Notes: a model not told the origin generated them from the letters alone. Shown: positions 22,249 to 33,616, numbered from the stretch's first letter. The stretch is 64,000 bases of DNA from Mucidula mucida (GCA_015501055.1 JADNYV010000038.1:62001-126000); one strand, 5' to 3'. Made by a program: numbers and translations.

Positions 22249-22878
22249 GTCTGACGAAGTGCAAACTTGCACAGTTGCCCTCCACACACTCACGCTTCAA
22301 GAAGGAGAAGAGTCGATTAGTGCAGAGGAAGAAGATGAAGAAGAAGAAGAAGAGGAAGAAGAAGAGAATCCCATAGACGTATATGATACAGGAGAGACAG
22401 ATGTACGTGTCGCCTTTCAGCCTCATCTGCTGGCCGCCCTGCCTGGTCGTCGGTGTCGGCCTCCTGCATAACGAGGCGATCGCGTACGCTGAGGAACACG
22501 GGATCGTGCCCTCTGGATCCAAAAACATACCCACGGGTCTTTTTTTGGCATGCCAAGATATAGCAAGCCACTTTTCGACACTATTTGGTTGCAGAATAGA
22601 GGCACCCGCTGTCTTATCGCGCAAGTGCGACCTCGTGCTCGCATTATACGACAGTTACTCGAGGCCTGCAGACGCCAAGAGTAGGCGGAATCTGAGGGAT
22701 GTAATGGAGAAGTTGCTCAAGATTTTTCCGGCTGCGCGGGAGAGATGTGGCTGGTCCTATTGGGCGACGAATGACAGCATGTATCCTGAGGGGTGCGTGG
22801 CCCAGCGTTGTTCTTTGCCTTGCTACCATGCTGATTATTTCCCCACTCAGTTTTTATCCACTAATGTATAAGAATTAG
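22249..22878 (+). pseudogene. Family A copy 2, exon-2 start deleted
   Basis: It starts MSDEVQTCTVALHTLTLQ and has an expanded Glu tract (GAA microsatellite near 22330-22370), then YDTGETD at the first donor. Compared with copy 3, about 95 bp covering the intron acceptor and the PYTHEYIFKHEPF...DDGF region are missing. The frames before and after the gap do not match, and the downstream half (VGVGLLHNEAIAYAEEHG, KCDLVLALYDSYSRP, NDSMYPEG) is readable only in another frame. The second intron and a terminal exon (FYPLMYKN) are still recognisable. It is probably non-functional. Confidence 0.7.
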
Positions 22879-23194
22879 TCAGCACACGTTCTACAATATC
22901 ATGGCTTTTTCTGCCCTCGATTTGTGTTTCCTCCTCCATACAAGCCAGGCCGCAGAACTTCGCCGCGCGAACGACCTTGTATTGTCATCTTGAGATTTCA
23001 CTAAACGAGGTTGAGACGCGAGGTGTTGGGGTGGGGCTTCCTCCTTTTGAATATTAAGGTCACGAATTAATGATATGTAGGGGTGGAAGCATCCAAAATT
23101 CAAAGGTTCAAGTTCACTCTCCAGACTTTCTCGAAAAGCATGTCTTATTTGCCGCGCTACTCGTTCAATGTAACACCTCTCTTGGATTTACCCC
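22879..23194. other. Spacer of the family A/B array
   Basis: No gene is supported. It separates family A copy 2 from the degenerate family B copy and includes a short segment with the AT-rich character of the other spacers. Confidence 0.3.
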
Positions 23195-23377
23195 GGAGTC
23201 GTGACCTGCGATACACCCGGATCAGCGACTCAGGATGCTCGGTAGATTCTTACTCGAGCTGGTTGTTTCCCCTGGACTGACGCGGCGGTATTATGTACTG
23301 GTCTATCACGTCTATGCCGTTCAGAAAAAAAAAGTAAGAAGCGCGAGAAGCAGGACGAAGAAGGGGAGATGCAGCAT
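23195..23377 (-). pseudogene. Family B secreted cysteine-rich protein, decayed copy
   Basis: Read from 23377 on the minus strand it begins MLHLPFFVLLLALLT, like the signal peptide of the intact copy at 25849. A run of nine T then puts it out of frame before the matching segment NGIDVIDQY. The Cys-rich middle is deleted; the sequence jumps to the 3' block matching the segment just beyond the stop of the intact copy. Its upstream flank (to about 23600) aligns with the promoter of the intact copy. Confidence 0.65.
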
Positions 23378-24178
23378 TTCGGATACTCGCAAGAACTACT
23401 CCTCATATTCGTAGCCTTCTCTGATCTCCAAGCGTGAGAATACTGTTCGAACGTTAACGTCAAGTTATTTTTTTAGGAAATTGTTTTATACTCGAGGTAT
23501 CCGTCGGTTGCTGTTCAAAAGCGCCCAAGTAGATTAATATTTGGTTGGGCGTCGGATTGAACGCGTCAAGATTGAGACGCGATCCTATGATTGGCAAAGC
23601 CAACTCAATGATTGGGCGGGCTGGCCATTCCCACACTCGCTTACCCCCGTCTTGCTCTGCTACCATCACCATCTGCCTCCCTCACGCGTTTTTTCTCATT
23701 GGCGACTATCACTCTCGTCTTTATTCGTTGTGCCGCTCCTTTGATTCCTCCGTCCAGGTGTTCAAAGCGTATTTATCCCGCTCTGCTCAGTGTTGTGGAC
23801 AACGTGCAAAGCACTGGTTCAATACCGCAAGAAGAAGGACACTCATTGTATCATAGCCTCTGTACGCCGCAAAATATGTCCAAATATGCAATCCCATGGG
23901 CCGTGATTGGTATGTATGTCATGCGAAACGTACCAATATTCCCGTGGCAGCAGCAATGAGAATCACTATGAAAAACAGTGGGTACAGCGGTCTGCCACTG
24001 GCCATTCTCCATTTGCTTCTTAGAGTTCTGCCCTGTCCTCCATCCGCCGGGGTGGCCTTGCAACCTCCCTAATAATGCATGAAAACTTAGATATTCCCGA
24101 CTGACGTACAAGGCGGCACAAGCTTTGAAATGTCATTTTTCTTTTCAAATTTGTGTTCCTTGTTTGCTCCCAGCATCC
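23378..24178. promoter_or_regulatory. Shared spacer between divergent family B and family A copies
   Basis: About 800 bp between a leftward family B start and the rightward family A copy 3. The 23460-23600 part aligns with the upstream region of the intact family B gene (25920-26020), sharing CCCAAGTAGATT and GAACGCGTCAAGATTGA. No gene is seen inside. It may act as a two-way promoter, as at the 51-kb copy of the pair. Confidence 0.4.
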
Positions 24179-24868
24179 ATGTCTGACGAAGTGCAAACTT
24201 GCACACATGCGCCCGACACAACGGAAGTGACGAGTGACGGAGAGGAAGATTCAGAGGAGGACATAGACATATATGACCCGGGAGAGAGCAATGTTCGTAT
24301 CGCCTTTTCAGCCTCATCTGTGGCGACTGACGCATGCTTTCAGCCTTACACGCACGAATACATATTCAAGCACGAGCCGTTCCTCTACATTCCAGATGCA
24401 TACTATCCAGACGACGGGTTCTCGCCACCCTGCTTGGTCTTTGGCATTGGTCTTTGGTGTCACGAGGCGGTCGCGTACGCCGAGGAACATGGGCTCATCG
24501 TGCGATCTGAACCCGAATACTCGGCTACGGATTTGCTTTTTGGATACCTGGATATGGCCGTCCACTTCTCGGAACTATATGGTCGCAGGATCGAGATATC
24601 GACTGCTTTTTCAAATAAGTGCGATATCGTGTTCGCATTGTTCGACAACTATTCGAGGCCTGATGATATCGAGACCCAGGATGCGATTGGGGATGTCCTG
24701 AAGAAGCTGCTCTCTCTTTTTCCGGCTGCGGTTGACAGACGGGGCTACTTTTTCTCGTCCTTGAATGAGCGCATGTATCCGGAGGGGTGCGTCCTGAGCT
24801 TTTGTCTTGAGACCTCGCTAATGCATCGCCCATTTAGATATTCTCGACTAATGTATAAGCAAGAGTAG
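24179..24868 (+). CDS. Family A protein, copy 3 (intact)
   Basis: Exons 24179-24292, 24344-24786 and 24838-24868 give about 195 residues, introns in the same places as copy 1. The product reads MSDEVQTCTHAPDTTEV, an acidic stretch (DGEEDSEEDIDIYDPG), then PYTHEYIFKHEPF, DAYYPDDGFSPP, LVFGIGLWCHEAVAYAEEHG, LYGRRIEI, KCDIVFALFDNYSRPDD, NERMYPEG and YSRLMYKQE. Highly conserved blocks among diverged copies suggest past selection on the protein. No known fold or catalytic signature is visible. It is flanked by a degenerate family B copy upstream and the intact family B gene downstream, both on the other strand. Confidence 0.72.
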   Translation: MSDEVQTCTHAPDTTEVTSDGEEDSEEDIDIYDPGESNVRIAFSASSVATDACFQPYTHEYIFKHEPFLYIPDAYYPDDGFSPPCLVFGIGLWCHEAVAYAEEHGLIVRSEPEYSATDLLFGYLDMAVHFSELYGRRIEISTAFSNKCDIVFALFDNYSRPDDIETQDAIGDVLKKLLSLFPAAVDRRGYFFSSLNERMYPEGCVLSFCLETSLMHRPFRYSRLMYKQE

Positions 24869-25497
24869 CCAGCCCAAGACCTGAAATATTATCGCCTTGT
24901 TTCTCGCCAAGATGCGTTCTCTTTCTTCCTGCAATAATTTGGGCCAAGGTCAGCTACATATAAACCTACTGATTTCCCGTAGCTATAAGGAAAAGCGGAC
25001 TAGGCGCAAATATTAAACTAGAGTGCACGCACACAAGAGGCGTCCATGCTATTTCGGACAAACCAGGCTTCGAGTTCTATTTGATGTCCGCATCCGCCTA
25101 CCATTCCGTGTATAGGAACACATTTCGTCCAAGGACGTCTACCTTCGTCTGAGTCGCCATCGCTCGAGTGGCTTTTCTTGGATCTTCATTTACGATCGAA
25201 GTCATCCTCACCGAAGCTGAGCGACTAGTAAGGGGAAAGGCAGGCTGAGCGAGACTTCTCTTTGTGTAGCAGGTGTATTCGGGTAAGATAGTATTACCAT
25301 TGTGTTGATAGTGTTCTTACACTTGACTAGAATCCTGGACGAGGCTGTTCTTCCCTTTTCATATCCTTTAGTGGTCGGGACATCCTAACTCATTCTACAA
25401 AGTTTTACTAAAGGTCGGCCTGGCTCTTAGCACTGCTCCATCAATGAGACGCCTCTGTTGGGGTTGCACCAGAATCATGACCTGCAATGCACTTGAA
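24869..25497. other. Spacer with repeat blocks of the array
   Basis: No gene is seen. It contains a diverged relative of the segment upstream of family A copy 1 (about 25180-25275), and near 25400 a block (complement of GGCCGACCTTT-like) that recurs beside the family B pseudogene at 58.3 kb. Confidence 0.4.
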
Positions 25498-25849
25498 TCA
25501 GCGAACGCATGTGTTGGCAGATTTCTCACGAGAACAGCTCATTTCCGTATGTCGATATCCGGCCGCTCCCTCCTTGCAACACTCTCTGAAGACATCCATG
25601 TTCTTTTCGTGCACAATATAACAGGTGCCTTTGTCCTTTGGGCTGACCGCCTCGTTGCAGCAGGTCCTAACTCTGGTCAGGCAAGGCAGTCACAAAGGTC
25701 TGGACCCACATTGTCAGTTTGTACAGAGCAACCGTCTTGCTTGAGCCGATTGCTTCCCCTTCACAGACGCAGCGGTACTGGTCCATCGCGTCTGTGCCGT
25801 TCAGAGTGAGAATTGCGAGGAGCAGGACGAGGAAGGTGACTAGCAGCAT
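25498..25849 (-). CDS. Family B small secreted cysteine-rich protein
   Basis: Minus-strand exons 25849-25710 and 25666-25498, with a 43-bp intron, give about 102 residues. It begins with a clear signal peptide (MLLVTFLVLLLAILTLNGTDA). The mature part of about 80 residues has nine cysteines, spaced C-x-C (RCVCEG), CC (TCCNEA), C (GTCYIV), CC (ECCKEG), C and C. This general layout is common in agaricomycete small secreted proteins, some of which are effectors, but the role is not known. It is the only intact copy: one decayed relative lies at 23195-23377 and another at 57926. It runs convergently towards family A copy 3. Confidence 0.68.
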
Positions 25850-25875
25850 TTCGGATACTATGGGTGACAGTACTC

Positions 25876-25886
25876 CTTATATATCG
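25876..25886 (-). promoter_or_regulatory. TATA-like box of the family B gene
   Basis: The complement reads GATATATAAGG, about 27-37 bp upstream of the ATG at 25849. The same box, with the same flanks (GAGAAGGCTAC before it), is found upstream of the 57.9-kb copy, where it is separated from the gene by the retrotransposon. Confidence 0.5.
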
Positions 25887-26314
25887 TAGCCTTCTCAGAT
25901 CTTCGAGCGTGCTTTCAGTGAGAGTACGGTTCCGTCAAGTTGACTGTTAAATGGCGCGCCCAAGTAGATTGATATTCGGTTCGGCGCAGAGAATTGAACG
26001 CGTCAAGATTGACGATATGAATTGGCAATCGTTCTGATCTTTCACTGCATGTCAATGTTCGAGCGCCAGATGGTTTTTCTTGAAACTTGATTGGCCAGCC
26101 AAGCCATGATCTATTGCACCTGAACTTTGAAGCGTGCTGAAACCGGCAGTGTATTGGAATGTGACCGAGAGTACCTATGGGGTTTCAGCGCAAAAAATAT
26201 CGCGGATGTACAAAGCTCCATGGCACCCGTACATTTATCTTAGCTGTAAGAGCCAAATGACAATGTTGAATAGTAGCCGCGTGATCGGTCAGTCGTCTCC
26301 CACATCCCGCCATC
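25887..26314. other. Divergent upstream region of family B and the R/S-repeat gene
   Basis: It contains the family B promoter (with a GCGCGCC block) and the upstream part of the plus-strand gene at 26315. From about 26280 the sequence matches the inverted duplicate ending near 61698. Confidence 0.4.
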
Positions 26315-27960
26315 ATGATCTCGCGTCTCAAGCTCAAACGCGCCGTCTCTTCTTCGACGATTGAAGCGCCCGCGAAGAAGTCCAAGATGCCTCTGGAGAC
26401 TCCTCATCCATCGCTGCTATCGGAAGCGACCGCATACAAGCTGCCTTCCTCTGTCGGTGTATATGAGACACCCAGAGACTTTTCACCACTCCCAGTCACG
26501 ACTTCGCAGCGCCTCAAGGAAAATAGAATCAAGCCCGTCAAAAAGACCTACGGAAAGTATGGCAAGAAGAAGACCGCTGCAATGCTAGACAGTCCTTATG
26601 AATCGTCTCCAGACCAGGACGGATATTTCGGGACGTCAAGGCCGACGCAGGCGACCAAAGAACCGTTGATCCTTGGAGGACCACTTGGACCGCTTTCAAC
26701 CTTGCCGCCTCTCGCTTCAGCCCCTTCTTCGCCAAACCAACGCTCTTCCACTCGTCGCCCATCGTTTGACGCTCCTCATACTCATCTGTCTTTCGACCTC
26801 TTTTCTCCGTCCCGCAATGTCGACTTCAACAGACCTCCTAGTCAGCTGTCACTCTACGACTACAACTCACGCGACTTTGATGCAGACTTGCCTAAGCTTT
26901 TTCAGAGCACCCCAAAACGTACTGGATATGATACTGAGTCTGACGAAGAAGATGCCATGCAATCAATCTTTCGCGCCAAATTGGAAGGAGGATATGAAAC
27001 GCCAGACATGGATGACTCGGACTGGGTTAGCGAATCCTTGATTTCCCCTCCCTCCAAGAAACAGGCGCACAATGATGTGGAAATGCTTCCTCCTTCCGAT
27101 CCGCAGGTTCTTGAAGAATTGCTTGATAGTCTCGTTCTCATGCGTGAGTTTCTCGAATGTGGTTATATTGCGTTTCTAACAAGTCTACAGCATCTTCTCC
27201 TCAGCGCTCTCGTTCTCTAGATTCTGGATTCAAGGACAAGGATTCCATTCTGGATAGCGATAACACCTCCACCTTGGCACCTGCCTTACCCATCAATCGC
27301 ACACGCAGTGGCACTGTTATTGGTCGTGCGAGAAGTGGAACGATCAAGAGCGCTGCAACCCTTGCCATCGGTAACATTATTCGTGGTCCCCCGCCGACTA
27401 GAACGAGAAGTGGTACTATCGTCCCTAGCACGACGCGGGCACGCAGCGGCAGTATCGTGGCATCGCAACCAGTGGCAGGATCTCGAGCTAGAAGTGGAAG
27501 TATCGTGGCGCTCCCTGGCAATCCTTCAACTAGAACCAGGAGTGGCAGTATTATCGCACCTTCCCGCATTATGGGCCCTCCTCCTCCTCCAAGCCGTCCT
27601 CGTAATGGAAGTATCATCGCTCCTCCCAGCAGGAATCGTAGTGCCAGCATCATCGCTCCACCAGGCAGGACTCGCAGTGGCAGCATCGTCGCACATCGTA
27701 GCGGGAGCGTCGCAGCTGCTCGTCCGACTGTTTCGCAGGCTCTTCCTCCGTCCATCTTCCACGCAGAGGAAGACGAAGACAGTCCCGACGAGCTGGATCT
27801 TATCATGCTCGAAGAACCTATCGTGTTTGTCCAACCACCACCGATTCGGAGCAGGGCCAGAGCGCTCAAGATTGAGAAAGCCAGAAAGCAAGCGCTGAGG
27901 CGAAGCAAAGGGGACGACGACATTCTGGGCGAGATTGGAGATGATGAATTGCTGTTGTAA
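26315..27960 (+). CDS. Uncharacterised protein with R-[ST]-x-S-G-[ST]-I repeats
   Basis: Exons 26315-27143 and 27191-27960, with a 47-bp intron, give about 532 residues. The N-terminal half is Ser/Pro-rich with phosphorylation-like motifs (YESSPDQDGYF, STPKRTGYDTESDEEDAM). Exon 2 holds a low-complexity array of about ten units of the type TRSGTI, ARSGSI, TRSGSI separated by Pro/Ala-rich linkers. An acidic patch (EEDEDSPDELDLIM) and a basic C-terminal stretch (IEKARKQALRRSKGDDD) follow. No membrane span or known domain is seen. It is probably a disordered regulatory or scaffold protein. An inverted second copy lies at 60049-61669. Confidence 0.65.
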
Positions 27961-28168
27961 GGAAATTGGACGCTATCACGTTTTCGGAATCGCTTTCAGG
28001 CTCGCCATGGATATGGGACTGCTATCAATCACTTCGCATTAATCTTTCTTGGAACTCTGGGACATTCGCTGTGCATATGAATTTGGATTGCTTTCGTAGA
28101 TAATTTGGAGCTGGAAATACTGGACTTGTACTGTCATGGACTTTTTATACCCTCGGATTTGAATACTC

Positions 28169-28535
28169 AGTTGTTTGTGGTACTGTCTACGCCGCATTCT
28201 GCGCATCGTTGTAGTCGTTCAATGTGATTCCATATGTTCCTTTCCGGTGATTACGGATTTCCCGGAACTGGTATATTTGCGTATATTTGGAGGAGAACAC
28301 AGTTCAGGCTCATTGTTGCGGACTCAAGTTTATCGAGGCAAGGCCTTGGATTTTAAGGCTGCGAATTTAAAAGACAAGGGTGTTAGGAAGAAACGGTTCC
28401 ATGGATCCAGATAATGACCCTGGCATTGTCGCGGCAATGAAATGAAATATAACCACAGCACACAGGCATGCGAATAGAAGCAAATCCTCAGAATGGCGAA
28501 GTTCAAATGTCATAAGGTTTATTGCACAGTTTATC
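28169..28535. other. Intergenic beyond the duplicated segment
   Basis: Similarity to the inverted copy stops near 28168 (matching about 59852). No gene is seen before the C-terminal DUF6535 exon. Confidence 0.35.
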
Positions 28536-31447
28536 TCACTCTGGAAAGTCTGGGGGGTCCGGAGCAGCCTCTCCTAATAAGATCGTACGTGCCGCCCATT
28601 CAAAGACTGTATAATCCCTAGTGATGTTCATTCGCAGCGCCTCATCCAAGGACACCTCCCGCCCATCCGGCGATTGAACGACCTTCCCGTTGAACAAGTT
28701 ATCGAGAGGGAACGGCAAATCGTCGCGATTGGGGGCTTGGCACCAGTCCATGATACCTTCCAAAGTGGTGTGGTGTGTAACCCACTCGGAAGAGTTTCGA
28801 GGACACAGTGCTAGCAAAAACTTGCCATCGGGCCCCCGAAGATTTGCAGTGACCATAAAGAACATGACGAGGAAGTCTCTGGGTTGTTGTTGGCAGTAGT
28901 CGAAGAATTCACGCGTTAACGCGGAACTCATCGAGTTCAAGCCTTGGACAAAGTCACAACAAAGGCGGGTATACACCACCTCCTGGCCGTCCGTAATGTA
29001 CCCTTCTGCTAGCATCCAGATCCATCCCCCGTCGATAAATGCTCGGTACATTGCCTCATTACCATGTTCAATCCTCGATACAAAGGTGGAAGGTGTGCAC
29101 AAAAGATTGTGATCTTTGCCATTTGGATGTTAGGTGATGTGCAGATACCTCCAACAGACGATGGAAAGACGGGAATACGAAGTCAGGGCAGAATATGACG
29201 ATCCAATGTGTTAGCAAAAGGATGGCCGTATGGGAAGCTTGAGCATTTCATGAGTCTTGCTGTGCTATACTCGCAAATTGGAGTATCATCGACGATGACA
29301 CGAAGAAGATTACATATGGTGCCAGAAAGCAGGGATACCACTTCAGGATGATATTGCACTCATCGCTCAATATTTTTAAGACATCTAGAAGAAGCTGTGA
29401 ATGGCGGCAACTTTCGACATCAGTAGGTGATGCGCCAAGTTCATCTGCGACATTGAGCGCGGCATATATACCCGCCTATAGAGTATTCGGTAGCGTGTTG
29501 GTAATGCGAGAGGAAGGTTGTCGTCCAAAGTTGATGAGAGCATCTTCAAAAGACAGTCTTCTATATGGTCTGAGATGTTGTCACAGATCAAACATCACGT
29601 AGTGTCACTGCACTACGCGGACGGGCTTGTCCTTTCATAGTATGCGCAAACGGGAAGAAAGAGGGAGATAACATGTGCGTAGTCCTGAGTAGGCAGAAAC
29701 TCATGACCTTTGCCTTGGAGTACTTGGGCGTCACCGCCTGCACCAGTTTCATCCATACAAGAGGATGTAACTCCACGTTGTGGAAAGTACAAAGAGACTT
29801 CCTAAGCTCATCTTCGTACCAATCCGGCAGCCAAAGGCCCGACTTGATTGAACCAATGCTACTAGGCTAGCTGCAGTCGAGCGAGGTCCGTCTGGAATAC
29901 CTTGCAAGATTAGTGTGGCTTGTTCCTTTCTGTATGAAAGGAAACAGAATGATCGGTTGAGGCGTTCATAGACATTTTTGGACCCAACCACGCAACGCGG
30001 GCCTCCGAAAGCATCAAACTGCGTAAGAAGACGGTCCCGCACATCTCGAATGTCGGATCGATGTGTCCAGGTTGAATCTGCATATACCTGAGCGCTGGGA
30101 GGGAGCCCCCCTATCGACTGTATCACAAGGCTATGAACAGTGGGATTGGATGAGACTTTGAACAACCAACCCAACGCATCGACAGAGATTGTGTCATGAC
30201 ACAACTCAACCGCCTCCGTCTCTACCCGGTTTAGTGTTTCTGACAAGGGTATTCCGCAGTGAGGTCGATCAAGATAGAGCCTGATATGCATGGTATCAAA
30301 ATGGAGGTAGTGTTGTATCCAGTCCGTATTTATCCGCACTGCCTCGTATGCCAGACGTCGAACATGTATGAGTGTGGACTGTGACGCTTTGCTGATAACG
30401 ACGCAAGTGTGATAGATGAAATCCGTCAATGGGGTTTTATACGGACATTGCGGGAAGAAGACCGGGATCGCACTGCTGACGAGGTATAACAGACAATGGA
30501 CAACCGTGATTACGCCAACCGCACACGCCAATGACGTGCGCAAAGGAACGAAGAAAAGCACAAGGCCCATGAGGAAAAGAACAAGCGATGTATGCATGAT
30601 GATGGGGAATAATCCAATAATAACGTTCACCCGCCATTTCTGGAGACCATCAAAGCGGTACTGGCGAAGATGACTGCGTGCGCCCGGTGTACCTGATGGT
30701 ATAGATGTGTAATGATGCAGCCACTGCTTGACCGAACAGCCGAAAGAGCCACAACAAGACTCGCCGTGAGACTGACGGCCCATAAACCGTTCACCCACAC
30801 GGTGATAGAGTCTGGTTGGAAAATCTGCAGAGGATTGACGGACGGAACAGTTATGTTCTGGAATGATGCGCGACTTCCGGATATGGAGAGCTGAACGGAC
30901 ACGAGGTCGTGTAGGAGAATCGCAGACATCGCAGTGTAATCTGCCTGTAGACTCTGCGAGACCTGCACCAAGAACGAGGTCACCACGGCAGAGAAAAGAC
31001 CAGCCTGATATTGTTGAGTGAAGTCATCACGTCAACGCGAACACTTACAAATACGAGCATGACATCGAGACCGTCGCGAGCTTGTCCGACATACACCGCA
31101 TCGAACGCGGCGGCCTCTTCGACGTATGTACGCCATATCCTCGCATTGGGAGCGGTCTCTTTGCAGTACGGGTCTTCGGGAAGTCGCTTCTCGTAGTCGT
31201 CACTGAAAACGAAGTTCTGCGGTTGCTCATAATGGTTATTGGTGTCCTGCTTCAGAACACCGAAAATCGCTTTCTTCGGTGGTCTTTCTGGCGGGGCCAC
31301 TAAACCTTCCTGTATATATTCTTCAGAAGTGTCATGAACACCTGATGCAGATGACCCCGGTTCCAGAGGAGGCGCTGCTGAGCTGTCGATGGAATCTGAT
31401 AAGGAAGTCGATCCATCGGGCTCTGACATAGACTTGGTGTGGGGCAT
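28536..31447 (-). pseudogene. DUF6535 membrane protein, frame-broken
   Basis: The minus strand from the ATG at 31447 encodes an acidic N-terminus, then the DUF6535 signature: IWRTYVEEAAAFDAVYV, DGLDVMLVF, a 44-bp intron, and GLFSAVVTSFLVQV. VNGLWAVSLTASLVVAL and, in another frame, VKQWLHHY and KWRVNVIIGLFPIIMHTSLVLFLMGLVLFFV follow. DUF6535 proteins are large, expanded agaricomycete membrane proteins of unknown function. The frame changes at about 30730-30745 inside the conserved ALS-AV/VKQWL junction (one base missing). A stop near 29749 and further frame changes separate the last piece (28536-29102, with FEWAARTILLGEA). It is decayed or affected by sequence indels. Confidence 0.7.
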
Positions 31448-31940
31448 CGGTGATCACCGACAAGAGTTTCCGAGTGAACTGGGTGAAGTAGTTAATTAGA
31501 AAAAAGTACTGAAACTAGGATACAAATGTCGTTATATACCTGAGTGCAAGTGTGATACAAATGGAATAAATCAGCAGGGCTATCGAGAACAGTCAGCAAC
31601 GGGTCGTTTCGGCGTCTAGGATGACAGCGTCGGCGTCGTCTAGCAAGATTGTAGCAAGTCGAAGAGGAAAGGCAATGAAAGTAGGATGAAAAGCTGTGAT
31701 TCAGTGGCTGTGCACACAACTTCCTCCTGCGTTGTTCCGGCCTAGTGCCGGGTATGTAACGAAGGTGTATCTTACATCTTGTAATATACAGTGTAATATA
31801 CGTTCGTTACATACGCCCGCCGAAATGCCATGTATGGAACCCGTATGGAACTCCGATTTGATGCGGTCCATGCAGCCTGACGTGAGGTAGCTCACCATGT
31901 GCTGAGGTCGCACATCGTCTTCTGTGGTGGCAGGGGCGGG
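31448..31940. other. Upstream region of DUF6535 gene with a small hairpin
   Basis: No gene is seen. GTATGTAACGAA at about 31751 and its complement TTCGTTACATAC at about 31803 form a 12-bp hairpin around an AT-rich loop that itself repeats GTAATATAC. The word CATGTATGGAAC at about 31829 recurs near 34221-34265. Confidence 0.4.
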
Positions 31941-32001
31941 TACCGTTGCCGAGACGTTCATGGTCTGTTTTCGGCGACATTACCTGGGCCTACCGTCCGG
32001 A
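31941..32001 (+). repeat. 61-bp inverted repeat, left arm
   Basis: It starts TACCGTTGCCGAGACGTTCA and ends at TCCGGA. It is the complement of 33492-33552 with two mismatches. The two arms enclose 1.5 kb containing the solo LTR. It may be the terminal repeats of an older DNA element or an inverted duplicate. Confidence 0.65.
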
Positions 32002-32113
32002 CCCTAGGTAATGCGCATGGCCCCCGCCCAAGCCCCGCCATCCCGCACGACTGAACATCAAGAAATGAATGTCTTGCATTCAGAGCAGGACAAAAACAAG
32101 CTCTCCTCCATAC

Positions 32114-32642
32114 TGTTATGAATCACCATATTTTCACATTTTCACATCTTATCATATCTTATCGGGGCCTTGTCTTATCAACCAACGGACTGTTTCATCA
32201 TCTGTTTTGTCACCGATCATACTCCTTTTCATTACCGAAGCCGTACTCATGTTGGACACACACCCAACACATGGATGACATCATACATGCCGATACCTCA
32301 TGGACTCCCTATTGTATACACACTACCGACACTCGTAACACACATGGTCGTTTCAGTATTATTACTTACATGCAGTTACCACTCGTATTTAATGGTTTCA
32401 CGGACTAGTAGCATACAACACTGGGTCAAGGGCGTGAAGCATCCCTAGTGGAAATGTGTATGGACAAGGAGTCCCAAACACAGACTTACTAGTATATAAG
32501 CAGTAGTGTAGTATCATTGTACTTTAGTTCCGATCTCGTTTATACACCTGGCCTAGCCTAGTCTTACGAACGCGAACACTTTCTTCCTTAAGTTCTTGCT
32601 GTGGTACCTGGTTGAGTCTCGTGGCTTAGTCAGTCGCTAACA
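32114..32642 (+). mobile_element. Solo LTR of the Ty3/gypsy element
   Basis: It begins TGTTATGAATCACC and ends CGCTAACA, with the same length (529 bp) and overall sequence as the LTRs at 51386 and 57376 but more differences. Target duplication CATAC lies directly on both sides (32109-32113 and 32643-32647). It is a relic of LTR-LTR recombination of an earlier insertion. Confidence 0.95.
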
Positions 32643-32647
32643 CATAC

Positions 32648-33491
32648 ATCCTCCATACCAATACATTGTGACAGACTTGTTTTGCAAGGGTGGATGAAGA
32701 AATTGAACAAAGGAAAGGAGAGCATCTTCTAGAGAGACAAGGTGAGACGAAGTAAGTACTACGATGGGCGGGTCTTGACAACGTGCTTGTGATTTGTCTC
32801 AAGTTCGGGGCAGCACTGGAAGAACATACAGCAATGGAGTATGCTGAGTATGCATAGCAAACGCGCCGAGGACACTCCAGGAAGATCCGTGTCGCGTCCG
32901 CGGAATGAGAAAGCGCCAAAGACAGGTAGGATGAGCACCAAAGACGCGCGCACGCGATATCGTGAATGCAAAAGAGAAACACTCACATGATTAAAGCCAC
33001 TCGAAGAGGATTAGCCTCGAGTCCTTGACACAACATGTTATTTCTAACCTCAGTAAGGTGGAGATGTGTGAGTGCTGCCAGTATGTTTAGTAAGAGGATT
33101 ATATGCACTCACTCAACAGTCATCCTTGCATAAACTCAACAATCAGAGAAACTCTCAGTCAAACAATAAGGAGCTTAAGCTATAGTACATATATGTGAAG
33201 TGCTAGAAAAAGGTTAAGAACACATAGCCACAAAATAGTACGATGCCAATACGCGTTGAGGATGTGGAATGAAGAGAGCGTGGAAATTAGAAAATGCCAC
33301 TCATGAGAGGATAGAACGCGCCGTGGGCACTGACTGGAATAGGTTGAGCATCAAGGTCACCCAGTGGTAGGAGATCTCAACACGTTTGAAACACCTCGGC
33401 GCGCCTTGCGTTCATTGGACTGGCGCCCGATTATACTGAGGTTGGTGTTGGGTTGGCACTGGGGTTGGCGGGACAGTCGCTGAGCTGGGTC
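32648..33491. other. Non-coding stretch between solo LTR and right inverted repeat
   Basis: Only short ORFs occur. One on the minus strand (32626-32986) encodes hydrophobic, Ser/Cys-rich sequence without family features. I see no supported gene. Confidence 0.3.
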
Positions 33492-33552
33492 TCCGGACGG
33501 CAGGCCCAGGTAATGTCGCCGAAAGCAGACCATGAACGTCTCGGCAACGGTA
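33492..33552 (-). repeat. 61-bp inverted repeat, right arm
   Basis: The complement of 31941-32001 with two mismatches out of 61. It lies just upstream of the hAT-like ORF at 33617. Confidence 0.65.
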
Positions 33553-33616
33553 GGCGGGAGAAGGATGACCGCTCGGATATCCTTGCAGTGCGCTCTCTGT
33601 TACCTCTTCTGTCATT

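Noticed and set aside
22330..22370. Poly-Glu tract as a functional domain
   Set aside because: It is a GAA microsatellite in a copy that is already broken; a variable acidic stretch in the other copies explains it.
32118..32448. Overlapping ORFs of 92-96 codons repeated three times (also at 51394 and 57384)
   Set aside because: They lie wholly inside the LTRs; repetition reflects the LTR, not a gene.
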